DNA from: Malacoplasma iowae
Lineage (GTDB): Bacteria; Bacillota_I; Bacilli_A; Mycoplasmatales; Mycoplasmoidaceae
Length of the DNA: 64,000 bases
Assembly (NCBI RefSeq): GCF_900660615.1
Contig: NZ_LR215023.1
Location: forward strand, 806,001-870,000
Direction of reading: 5' to 3'
The notes beneath the pieces are model-generated. The model ran no database searches. It had not been told where the DNA came from and was given only the letters and a program-made list of their open reading frames with translations. Numbering within the stretch: position 1 is the first letter of the stretch; each line of letters opens with the position of its first letter. The position numbers and the translations under genes are program-made. This document shows, in pieces, positions 35,410 to 45,530 of the stretch.

Positions 35410-36463
35410 AATTAAATCTATATTTATTTGCTAAACTTGTTAGAGTTATATGATTATTATCCTTATCAACTAAAACCATGTCTTCAATTCTAATTCCACC
35501 AAGACCTGGTATATAAATACCTGGTTCAACAGTAATAACTGAATTATGTTCTAAAGGTTTATTATAACTTGTACTAACATTTGGAAGTTCATGAACTTCA
35601 ATTCCAACACCATGACCTGTTGAATGAACAAAATAATCTTTAAATTCAGTTTCTGAAATTATATCCCTACAAATTTTATCAAGTTCATTACCATTCATTT
35701 TGTATTTAACACTTTGAATTCCTGTTTCATTTGATTTTAATACTACATTATAAGCATCAATTAATTTTTGATCAGGAGTTCCAATAGGGAAAGTTCTAGT
35801 CAAATCAGAACAATAACCTTTGTAGATACATCCCATATCAATTGTTACAAATTCATTATTTTCAATAACTCTATTTGATGGTCTATGGTGAGGATAAGCT
35901 CCATTAGGACCACTTGCAACTATTGGATCAAATGAATTTTTTTCTGCTCCAAGATCTAACATGTGAGCACTAACCATATTTGATACTTCTATTTCTGTCA
36001 TTCCTGGTTCAATCACTGTTTGAATTCAATTCATAGTTTCACAAACTATATCACAAGCTTTTTGAATGTTTTTTAGTTCTTTAGCTGTTTTTTGAATTCT
36101 TAAAATGCTTGATTGAAATGGAATTATCTTAGTAATATCTTTCCCATAAAAACTAAAGTCACTTAATAAAAAATGTTCTTTTTCAACAAGTAATTTATTA
36201 ACACCTAATTCAACTAGTAAATCAAGAACTTGTTGTTGAGATTTCAAATCAATGATAATAATATTTTCATCTTTAATTGTATCTACTGCTTTTTGAAAAT
36301 ATCTTTTATCCAAAAATAAATATGTTTTATTTAAAGTACAAACCACAAATCCATAAGATGATTGAAATTCTGTATATCAGTAACGATTTACATCAGACAC
36401 AAACAAAAATGCATCTGCATTATTCATTTCAATCACTTTTTTTACAATATTTTGTTTTAACAT
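35408..36463 (-). CDS. pepP: Xaa-Pro aminopeptidase (M24 family)
   Basis: 351 residues. A creatinase-like N-terminal domain is followed by the pita-bread metallopeptidase domain with all five metal ligands visible: the two Asp of VTIDMGCIYKGYCSDLTRTF, His of VHSTGHGVGIEVHELP, Glu of TVEPGIYIPG and Glu of GIRIEDMV. It removes N-terminal residues before proline, recycling peptides taken up from the host. Starts five bases after rpmG. Confidence 0.93.
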
Positions 36464-36468
36464 TAAAA

Positions 36469-36630
36469 TTATTTCTTTTTAGTTTCTTTGTGTGGTTGTG
36501 CTTTTTGACATCTAGAACAATATTTGTTTAATTCTAAACGTTCTGGATGTTTCTTTTGGTTTTTGAATGTTAAATAATTAATTTCTTTACATTCATTACA
36601 CTCTAATCTAACGCTTCTTTTAATTGCCAT
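36469..36630 (-). CDS. rpmG: 50S ribosomal protein L33
   Basis: 53 residues, basic, with two CxxC zinc-binding pairs (ECNEC and YCSRC), the zinc-containing form of L33. Start MAIKRSVRLEC. The ATG at 36630 has GAGGAA upstream. A TATAAT at 36685-36690 on the minus strand may give it its own promoter inside the end of the leuS intergenic gap. Confidence 0.93.
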   Translation of the reverse strand: MAIKRSVRLECNECKEINYLTFKNQKKHPERLELNKYCSRCQKAQPHKETKKK

Positions 36631-36684
36631 AAAAATTCCTCATTACTTAAAAATATAAATATAACTTTGCAATTGTACTTGTAA

Positions 36685-36690
36685 ATTATA
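36685..36690 (-). promoter_or_regulatory. -10 box of rpmG-pepP
   Basis: TATAAT on the minus strand in the 62-base gap after leuS. Confidence 0.35.
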
Positions 36691-36692
36691 CA

Positions 36693-39098
36693 TTATTTTA
36701 TTATTAGATTTACAATTTTGTTTTTAACATAAATTGTTTTAACAATCTCTTTGTTTTCTATTAATTGTTTTATTTTTGTTGTATTTAAAGCTTGGTTTAA
36801 AATTTCTTTTTCTTCTTGATCAATTTTTATATTTATAACATCTCTAACTTTTCCATTAATTTGAACTGGAATATTAATTTCAGAAACAACAATTTTTGAT
36901 TCATCAACTATAGGTCATTTATTTTTTGTAATACTATTTTTATTTTTTAAAAAGACTTCATTAATTTCTTCACAAATAAACGGAGTGAAACAAGACAAAA
37001 TAGTTACAAACCCTTCCATTATTTTTGCATTTAATGTTTCATATTTATAACATTCATTAACAAAAATCATCATTTCAGATATTGCTAAATTTGTTTCATA
37101 ATTTTCAATTTGTTTTGTTATTTTTGAAACAAATTTTATATATGCTAATTCTAATTCTTTGTTTTCTTTATCATCTATTTTTTTAGTATCAAACATTCTA
37201 TAAACACGATTGATTCATTTATTCATCCCAGCAAGACCATTATCATTTCATTCAAGAGATGCTGTTATTGGTCCCATAAATAATTCATACAATCTCAAAG
37301 AATCAGCGCCATAAAGTTTTATTACATCAATAGGGTTTACAACATTCCCTTTTGATTTAGACATTTTTTCACCATCACTACCTAAAATCATTCCTTGATT
37401 TACTAATTTAAAAAATGGTTCTTTATTTGGAACAACTTTTATATCATATAAAAATTTGTATCAAAATCTAGCGTAAAGTAGATGTAAAACTGCATGTTCT
37501 TGTCCACCAACATATAAGTCAATAGGCATTCATCTTTTAAAAATATCAAATGCTTCTTTAGAGTTTAGGGGAATATATTCACCATTATCTTGTTTTAATA
37601 AATAACCTAAAAAATATCAACAACTACCAGCTCATTGTGGCATTGTATTAGTTTCTCTTTGATATAATTTGTTTCCAATTTTAACGTTAACTCAATCTGT
37701 TAAATTAGCTAAAGGACTTTTTCCATCACCACTTGGTTTGATATTATCAGTTTTTGGCAACTTTAATGGAAGGTTATCTTCAAGTAAAATATTACCATTA
37801 TTATCAAATAAAACAGGGAATGGTTCTCCTCAATATCTTTGTCTGCTAAATAATCAATCTTTTAATTTATAATTAGTTTTACTTTTTCCAATTTTATTTT
37901 TTTCAAGATATTTAATTATTGTTTCAGTAGCTTGATTTATGTTTAAATCATTTAAAAAATCTGAATTAATGTGTTTGCCATCTTCTTGGTAACAATCTTG
38001 TTCTGAATCTACTACTTTAATGATTTCACAACCATATTTTTTAGCAAATAAAAAATCTCTTAAATCATGTGCTGGAACACCCATGACTGCACCATTTCCA
38101 TAGTTTGATAAAACATAGTTTGTAACATAAATTGGAATTTGTTTTTTAGTGATAGGATGAATTGCATACAAATCTAAAAAAACACCAGTTTTTTCAGCTT
38201 CGTCCTTATTTCTTTCATACTCTTTTAAAGAGTTAACACTATTAATATATTTTTGTACATTTTGGTCTTTTATTGCTTTTTGTTTTACTATTTCATGATC
38301 AATTGACAATCCAATAAAACTTACTCCAAAAATAGTATCTGGTCTTGAAGTAAAAACTTCAATTATATCTTTTGAGTTTAAAACTTGAAATTTAATACTT
38401 GCACCATTAGTTCTGCCAATTCAAGATGTTTGAATATTTTTTAAACCAAGATTTCAATCTGTTAAATCTAAATCATCAATCAATCTATCTGCATACTCAG
38501 TGATTTTAAGAACCCATTGTTTCATTGGTTTTTTAACAACTGGGTGTTTTCCCCGTTCAGATACTTTGTTTCCATTTTCATCTGTTAATACTTCTTCATT
38601 AGCTAAAACTGTTCCAAGCGCTTCACATCAATTAACATCAACATCTTTTATTTCTGCTAGACCTTTTTTATAAAGTTGAATGAAAATTCATTGTGTTCAT
38701 TGATAATATTTGGGATCAATAGTATTAACTTCTTTATCATAATCATAACTAAAACCAAACATTTGTAATTGGTTTCTAAAGTTATCTATGTTTTTCATAG
38801 TAAATGATTCTGGATGATTACCAGTATCTAAAGCATATTGTTCAGCTGGCAACCCAAAAGCATCTCAACCAATTGGATGCAAAACATTAAATCCTTGAAA
38901 TCTTTTATATCTTGCAATTACATCAGTAAAAGTATAACCTTTACCATGGCCCACATGTAAACCACTTCCGCTTGGATAGGGGAACATATCTAAAACATAA
39001 AACTTTTTATCATTTTTAATATCATCATGGAATTTAAAAGTTTTATTTTCTTTTCAATACTTGCTTCACTTTTTTTCTATCAAACTATGATTGTACAT
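36693..39098 (-). CDS. leuS: Leucyl-tRNA synthetase
   Basis: 801 residues, class I. The HIGH-type motif is [16 protein letters not shown] near residue 42 and the KMSKS motif is GEKMSKSKG near 575. The CP1 editing domain is present, with TSRPDTIFG and [16 protein letters not shown] including the editing Asp; some mycoplasmas have lost CP1. The C-terminal anticodon and LSD regions end with VQINGKVRD. It begins 13 bases after the kinase gene, so the two are co-transcribed. Confidence 0.96.
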
Positions 39099-39111
39099 TT
39101 TAATCACCCAA

Positions 39112-40128
39112 CTAAGTTTTAATTTTAATTTGATTTATTTTATCAACAGCTGTTTTTTCTATTGATTTTATTTTAGCAATAGATAAGTTAAGTTCATTAC
39201 CAATTTCATCATATGTTTTTTTAGATGCATATGGTTCTAAACCATTAAGCATTGTTATAACTGTGATTTCTTGTTTATCTAATACTTTGTTAATCTCAGA
39301 AATAAATTCATTAGCTTTTGAACTATTTAAATCTTTTGCAGAAAAGAAATTATAGTGGTTAATAAAATTTTCTATTTTATATGAATCAGTACCATTAATT
39401 TTTTTATGTCATGCTGTAATAGATTTAATTTTGTTTAAAACAATATCAACTTTTTCTTCTAATGGTTTGTTTGCATCAACAAGTATATAATCTATTCCAA
39501 AATCCTTACAAACATTAACCATATATTCTTCATATATTTCTAATAGTTTTCTAAAGTATGTTTCATTCTTTTTGTAATTATCAATTTCAATTTTTCTATT
39601 TCTTTCAAACAAACGTTCTTTAAATAGTTTTCAATCCCCTGTTAATATTACATATAATTTTGGTACACCATATTCATAAATTAATTCATATGCAACATCT
39701 TTTCATAAACTATCATAATATGAAAAAACACTTGGCCTTACAATGTTTTCATGTGCAAATAATCAATCTTCAAAAATACTTCTATCAAAAATAGTAATAT
39801 TTTTGTTATTACAATTATTTTTATAATTTTGAAATCTATTCAATACAAAATACAATTGGAACAAAGATCCAAATAGTAAGTTATTTTCTCTTTCATACAT
39901 TTTTTGCAATAACAAATTCATTAATTGATCTTCATCATTTAATTCAAACACTATTTGTGAATCTTTAATTGCTTCATTAATTTTTTTAGCTAATGTTGAT
40001 TTACCAAAAGCAATCATACCCCCAACAACAATACTATTTGATACCTTTATTTTTTTTAAATCAGGTTTTAGTGTGTTAATGTTTGTATCTTGAATTGTTT
40101 TATTATTTCTTTTTTTAAAAAATGTCAT
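39112..40128 (-). CDS. Deoxynucleoside kinase fused to a sigma-70 region-4-like domain
   Basis: 338 residues. Residues about 30-240 are a dNK-family kinase: P-loop GGMIAFGKST at 36-45, FDRSIFED (the DRS substrate motif) and a LID-like Arg-rich segment FKERLFERNRKIE. It would phosphorylate a deoxynucleoside for salvage. The final 58 residues (281-338) read like sigma-70 region 4: LDKQEITVITMLNGLEPY, then KKTYDEIGNELNLSIAKIKS, then IEKTAVDKINQI, matching the family's LxxRExxVIxLRxGL..TLEEIGxxLxVxxxxIxxIExxAxxKLR. This tail is not part of normal dNKs of 200-230 residues. ATG at 40128 is seven bases from GGAG; an upstream TTG is less likely. A role linking salvage to DNA binding is inference. Confidence 0.8.
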
Positions 40129-40223
40129 GATAGTTCTCCACAATTTTTATAAAAATAAGTAAGTAATAAAAAAACTAGTACATAAAAGAACTAATTTTTT
40201 AATTATTTAATTTTAGCGGTAAA

Positions 40224-40496
40224 TTAGTTACCACGTAAATTAAGTTTTTTAATAATTTCACGGTATCTATTAATATCAGTATTTTTTAAATAAGTTAATA
40301 AAGATTTTCTTTGTGAAACTTTTTTATATAATCCTCTTTTTGATGTATTATCTTTTTTGTTATCAACTAAGTGGTTTGTTAGCGATGAAATTTCAGCAGT
40401 TAAAATAGCAATTTGAACTTCTGTTTTTCCTGTATTTTTTTCATTACCACCAAATTCTTTAACAATTTTAGCTTTTTCTTGTTTAGTTATAGCCAT
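40224..40496 (-). CDS. rpsO: 30S ribosomal protein S15
   Basis: 90 residues with the S15 pattern: [39 protein letters not shown] and [16 protein letters not shown]. Binds 16S rRNA and organises the platform. Preceded by AGGAAAAAAATATT and a structured leader (40521-40595). Confidence 0.96.
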   Translation of the reverse strand: MAITKQEKAKIVKEFGGNEKNTGKTEVQIAILTAEISSLTNHLVDNKKDNTSKRGLYKKVSQRKSLLTYLKNTDINRYREIIKKLNLRGN

Positions 40497-40520
40497 AATA
40501 TTTTTTTCCTTTCATAAATA

Positions 40521-40595
40521 TACAATAATGACAAAGCGACCTTAACTTAAGGAATAAAATTAAGACAATGTCATATAAATAACATTAATATTGTA
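40521..40595 (-). promoter_or_regulatory. Nested inverted repeats in the rpsO leader
   Basis: Three nested arm pairs lie upstream of rpsO: TACAATA/TATTGTA (40521-40527, 40589-40595), ATGACA/TGTCAT (40528-40533, 40569-40574) and an inner CCTTAA/TTAAGG. The first two pairs stack directly on the left side. S15 commonly represses its own mRNA through a structured leader, so this may be an autoregulatory RNA. No published motif is claimed. Confidence 0.3.
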
Positions 40596-40681
40596 TATCA
40601 TAATTTGATTTTTCATAACTTATATTTTAAATATTTGATTTGTAAATTAAATTATTATTCTAACCTCTATTAGAGATAAAA

Positions 40682-40719
40682 AAATGGTAAGTTGTTTGTT
40701 TAAAACACCTGTACCATTT
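40682..40719 (-). terminator. Stem-loop behind the YitT-like gene
   Basis: AAATGGTA/TACCATTT arms with a further imperfect AGTTGTTT/AAACACCT stem inside; 32 bases past the stop, followed on the minus strand by TTTTTTATC. Confidence 0.6.
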
Positions 40720-40751
40720 CATAAAATATATAAATTTAAATAATTGATAAA

Positions 40752-42563
40752 TTATTTTTTCTTTTTATTTTCTTTATCTTCTGAATTATCTACCACTTTT
40801 TCATTTGTGTTTTTTTCTTGATGATTATGGTTTATTTTTTCTTGTTCGTTTGAGTTTTCAATTTGATCAAAAATTATTTCTAATTCATCATCTTTATTTT
40901 CGCTTTTTTCTTTAGATGAAATTTTACTTTTTTCTTGTTGTTCTTCTATAATATCTTTTAAATGTAATTCATCCAATTTTTCATCAATAATTTCATTACC
41001 AACAATAAAGGTAGTTTCACTAGCCTCATCATTTTCATCATCCAAATCAATATCAATTGTTGAATCATAGTCCTTTATCTTTTCATCAGCAGAATTAATT
41101 TTAAGTTTATCTTCTAATAAACTCATGTTGTTTTGATCAACTTCAATTTTAATTTCATGTGGTTTTTCAGATTCAATTTCATGTTTCTTTTTAAATAAAC
41201 TAAATCATTTTTTAAAATTAAATTGTTCAACTTCTTTGGCTTTAAAATAAGCATAACCATCATATGATTTCAAAATGGAAACTATATATAAAGCATTTGG
41301 ATCAATTTCTCTTGTATATTTTAAAAGTTTAGCAGCATCTACATACATGCAATTTGTTGTAAGTATTTTATGTTGTTGTCTACTATATCCACCTTCAATT
41401 GTATAAATTGAAATTGCATATGGTTTTTTATCAGCAATGATTGACTCACGCAATTTATCAACATATCTACTATTAATTTCAACTTTACACATTTGGTATT
41501 TTGGAAATAATTTATTTAAAAACAAACCTAATACAATACTCATGATTATTGATGAGAAAAATGCTGGTGAAAATAAAATATCAAATGAAAATGGAAAAGT
41601 TTCAGCTTTTGCTAAATCATCAGCTATTTGAACCAAACTATCATTACCACTATTTCTTGCTTCGCTTATTGATAAGCTTGCTGGAATATATGTACCAATT
41701 ACATAACTAAAAATAAAGAAAACAATATTTATATATGTAAAAACAGTACCAATATCTTTATATTTTTTCTAAGCATATCAAACAACAATAAAATCTAAAC
41801 CACCTGTTGATGAACTTAAAATAAATAAAACAGAATAAAAAATAGATGATATTGCCCCAAACATAAAACCATAAATAAATAACGACAATTGAGCAGTAGA
41901 ATCAGAGTTTAAATTTCAAGTAATAAATTGAACACTATATTCTGAAAATATTGGACTTGATTTAACTGTTGCAAAAATAAATACATTTTCAAACCCAGGA
42001 ATAAAACCTAAAGATAAACCAAATATACTACTTACAACAACATAAAAACTTGTATACAAGCTAAACCTTTTTTAAATTTTGTATCACCCAAAAATTATTA
42101 AAGGAATATTTAAAACAATAATTATGGACCAAAATAATGCATTAAAAACATCTTGTGCTACAAGTTCACTAGCACCATTACTCCTAACCAAAAAAGCAGC
42201 AAGACGTCCTATACCTTGTGATAAAGCATCTAACCCTACATTATATAATCCTGTATTTTGTAATAATATAACTCCAATAAAACCTGTTAAAACAGAAATA
42301 ATAAAAACAATTAATAAATTTAATCAAACTTTTTTGTTATCATACAAACTTGAAAATTTTAATAATGATTGAGACAATTTAACTCTAATAAAATTATCTA
42401 AAACTACAACATTATTTTTTTCAACTCTTGCTTTTACTCTTTGATCATGTAAACTTTTTCTTTTATCTTGTATTCTAGTTCTTCTTTCTTGAACTTGCTG
42501 TCTATGAGCAATTTGTTTTTCACTTAATGTTTTTTTATTTTTTACATTTCTAGTTTCAGCCAT
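40752..42563 (-). pseudogene. YitT-family membrane protein gene with two in-frame stops
   Basis: Start ATG at 42563 follows AAAGGA. One frame of 604 codons gives a basic N-terminus, membrane helices of the YitT type (GFIGVILLQNTGLYNVGLDA, SSSTGGLDFIVV), the C-terminal DUF2179 domain (YAISIYTIEGGYSRQQHKIL) and an acidic tail. But codon TAA at 42072-42074 (after FGWYKI) and TAG at 41769-41771 (after FIVVWYA) interrupt it, while the frame and conserved sequence continue on both sides. Each stop is one base from a Lys or Gln codon that would suit the position. Most likely a young pseudogene; suppression, recoding or sequencing error are alternatives. Confidence 0.8.
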
Positions 42564-42743
42564 AATCATTCCTTTATTTTAAAAATGTTGATACAAGTAA
42601 AAGTTAAAACAAATACTATTAACAAAATATATTAATAATAAATAAACCCAAAATCTATAATTTCAAAATAAAAAATTTATAGACTAAGGTTTGCTTAATT
42701 ACTTTAATTCTACATTAATTAAAATGATATAAATAACTTACTT

Positions 42744-43232
42744 TTAATAAAGCAATTTTTTAATTTTATCTTCAATATCAAATGGGGTAATTTTTGGCAT
42801 AATTCTATCTACTACTTTACCATTCTTATCAACCAAAAATTTTTCAAAATTTCATTTCACATTTTTAGCACGTTCTGTTCATTTAATTTCGTTTTTTAAA
42901 AAGTCATACAAAGGCTCAACACCTTCTTTTCCATTAACTTTAATTTTTGCAAACATATCAAATGTAACATTATATTTAGTCTGGCAGAATTCTAAGATTT
43001 CTTCATTTGATTTTGGTTCTTGCATAAAAAACTGATTACATGGAAAACCTAATATTACCAAACCATCATCTTTATATTTATCATATAAATTTTGAAGTTC
43101 TTCATATTGCTTTGTGTTACCACACTTACTTGCAACATTAACAATGATCATAACTTTATTTTTATATTTTGATAAACTTACATCATTTCCTTTAATATCT
43201 TTTACTACAAAATCATATATACTCATACTCAT
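42744..43232 (-). CDS. Glutathione peroxidase family protein
   Basis: 162 residues, thioredoxin fold, thiol peroxidase. The catalytic tetrad positions are visible: Cys37 (NVASKCGNT), Gln67 (GFPCNQF), Trp127 and Asn128 (KWNFEKFL, with the Trp coded by TGA). It would reduce peroxides with a thiol donor, probably thioredoxin. The start ATG at 43232 has AAGG seven bases upstream. It is divergent from the hydrolase gene that begins 47 bases away, so the short gap must hold two promoters. Confidence 0.93.
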
Positions 43233-43279
43233 AAAAAAACCTTATAATTTTATTTATATTAAAAAGATTGTAATACATT

Positions 43280-44083
43280 ATGAACATAAATTGAAAAAAC
43301 ATTGAAACAAAAATAATTATTAATAATAAAAATCCAGAAACTAAAAATATTTTATTTCTTCATGGTTTTGGTGGTAACTTTAATAACAAAATATCTTTTT
43401 ATGATTATTTTAATAATTGTAATTTCTATTGTATTAACATGATAGGTCATGGTAATTCTATTATTGAAAATGATAACCAGTTAGATTTAATTTATTTTAA
43501 AGAAATCGCTTTAGAATTTATATTAAAAAATAATCTAAAAAATCTTATTATCATGGGTCATTCTATGGGTGGTGGAATTGCTTTACTATTATTTGATGAT
43601 TTAAAAAAACATAACATTAATTTTCAATATATTCTTGAAGCTCCACTAAACCCATCAGTAATAAATAATTATTCGCTTGTAGAAAAATTTATTCCAAAAA
43701 CAATTGATGACACAATAATGATAATAAATTCTCTTTTTTTTGATCCTTTAAAAATATTTAAAGAAAAAACAATATATGATAAATACATTACAAGTGAATT
43801 CAATAAAATGCATAATAATTACCAATTAAAATTATTAATTAAAAAAGAAAACCAGCTAAAATGAGTTGAATTAATTGGAGATGTTATTTCAAGATTAGAT
43901 GTTTTAACATTACTAATTTTAGGAGATAGTGATCCTTTAATACCATCCAAAGAAACATTTTCATTATTTAAAAACAATCCAAATGTTAAAACATTTATTA
44001 TCAAAAATAGCAAACATATGCCGTTTTTTGAAAATAAAGAAATTTGTTTTTCAATAGTAAAAAAATTTATAGATAATTTATAA
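43280..44083 (+). CDS. Alpha/beta hydrolase
   Basis: 267 residues. The oxyanion HGFGG motif near residue 29, nucleophile Ser95 in GHSMGG, an acid in LGDSDPLIP (about 220) and His in NSKHMPFF (about 250) form a complete triad of the lipase/esterase type. Substrate unknown; such enzymes in mycoplasmas are annotated as lysophospholipase- or triacylglycerol-lipase-like. There is no good Shine-Dalgarno before the ATG at 43280, which may signal a leader-short transcript from the divergent promoter region. Confidence 0.88.
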
Positions 44084-44129
44084 CTTAGTATTTTTATACA
44101 CTTTAGAAAAGTTATTGATAACTTAAATA

Positions 44130-44135
44130 TATAAT
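44130..44135 (+). promoter_or_regulatory. -10 box of the DUF2278 gene
   Basis: TATAAT 36 bases before the start; no -35 at the right distance. Confidence 0.4.
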
Positions 44136-44170
44136 TATTATATTAATTTAATTTATTTAAAGGAGTTTTT

Positions 44171-44827
44171 ATGTTAGATAATTATGGAATTATTAAAGGT
44201 AAAATAAAATCTTTTGAAACAGAACTTAACATGTTAACTGAAGACGAAAGAAGAAAAAAGGGGCCACATTACAATATGATATTGGATGTAAACGGAAAAG
44301 ATTATCATGTTAATATAAACATTTTTTCAAACAATCCCCAATCTCCAGATTTAAAAATATACTGTCCAACTCACCCAATAGATGATTTAAAAAATAAAAG
44401 ACCACTTAATAAGGCAATGAAATTACAAAGTGGAGCATATAAAAACATTAAGAAAAATATTTCCATAGACTATATAAGAAATAAAATGTTTGATCTTAAT
44501 AAATTAAAAGTATTTGTAAATGAACAATTTGTAGAGCAATTATATTTATATTTTTTACTAGATCATAATTTAAAAATAGCTAAAGAAAAAAATCTTGATA
44601 TAACAGTTTGGTGTCAATTATATGAAAACATCGATGAAATGAATAATGTAAAACTTGGTATTCATGATGTTCATATGAATCAAGGTAATAAAAACAATAG
44701 AGACAATGGTATATATAATGATGGATTACTAATGATATCTGAAAATAAAGAAATTAAATTTGTTTGTTTTATAGCATTTAGTGGACAATGTTTATGTACA
44801 GATAAAAATGGTAATTGTAAAAATTAA
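44171..44827 (+). CDS. DUF2278 (YukJ-like) family protein
   Basis: 218 residues. The family hallmarks are clear: NYGIIKGKI at the N-terminus, GPHYNMILDVNGKDYHVNIN, and the C-terminal GIHDVHMNQGN followed by DNGIYNDGLLMI and FVCFIAFSGQC. DUF2278 proteins are cytoplasmic and of unknown function. An AAAGGAG ribosome site precedes the ATG. Its own promoter and terminator make it a single-gene unit. The family is patchy in mollicutes, so transfer is possible, though base use is like the neighbours. Confidence 0.85.
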   Translation: MLDNYGIIKGKIKSFETELNMLTEDERRKKGPHYNMILDVNGKDYHVNINIFSNNPQSPDLKIYCPTHPIDDLKNKRPLNKAMKLQSGAYKNIKKNISIDYIRNKMFDLNKLKVFVNEQFVEQLYLYFLLDHNLKIAKEKNLDITVWCQLYENIDEMNNVKLGIHDVHMNQGNKNNRDNGIYNDGLLMISENKEIKFVCFIAFSGQCLCTDKNGNCKN

Positions 44828-44828
44828 T

Positions 44829-44858
44829 AAGTGGTAAAAAAAGTACCACTTTTTTTAT
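44829..44858 (+). terminator. Terminator of the DUF2278 gene
   Basis: AAGTGGTA/TACCACTT stem with a 7-base loop and a T-tract, immediately after the stop. Confidence 0.9.
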
Positions 44859-44901
44859 TTATTAAAGTGATACTTAATAATTTATTTTTATATAGAAAAT
44901 A

Positions 44902-45441
44902 TTATTGTTGATATTCTTTTTTTAAGATTCCAATGTATGGTAAATTTCTAAAAGATTCTTTAATATCAAATCCCCAACCAACAATTCATTCATTTGGAAG
45001 AGACAAACATGAATAATCAACATCAAAGTTTATTTTTCTACCTTCTTTTTTATCTACCAATGTTACTAAAGTAACACTTTTAGCCCCATATGAAATAAAC
45101 ATATCTTTTAAAGCTTTTAATGTTCTTCCACTATCTATAACATCATCAGCAATGATGACATTTTTATCTTTTACATCTACCATTAAATTTTTAATTTTTA
45201 TATTTTCATCTTGTTTTACACCATTTGCATAAGAAGACACAGATATAAAATCTAAAACTAGATCAATTTTAAGCTTTGGTAATAGGTGACCAACAAAAGG
45301 AGTACAACCTTTTAAAACACCAATCAATACAACACTTTGATTTTTAAATTTACTATTTATTCAATCAGCACATTTGTTTATACTTTTAATTATCTTGTTG
45401 TGTGTAACTAAAATTTTCTCTACATGCTTATCAATTCTCAT
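44902..45441 (-). CDS. hpt: Hypoxanthine-guanine phosphoribosyltransferase
   Basis: 179 residues. PRPP-binding motif NVIIADDVIDSGRTL near residue 95, the LIGVLKGCTPFVGHL loop near 40 and the flexible loop SVSSYANGV. Converts hypoxanthine and guanine to IMP and GMP, essential for a purine-auxotrophic mycoplasma. Start ATG at 45441 (MRIDKHVEKILV) with GAGGATGC upstream. Confidence 0.94.
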
Positions 45442-45530
45442 ATTGCATCCTCTTTTTTTATGTTTGATATGGTTATTATAAAAATTGTTGGTACTTATTC
45501 AAACAATATAAATTAATTTTTGTTAATATT

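Noticed and set aside
40752-42563. Frameshift as the cause of the broken YitT-like gene
   Set aside because: The same frame is conserved on both sides of each stop, so the lesions are nonsense changes rather than indels.
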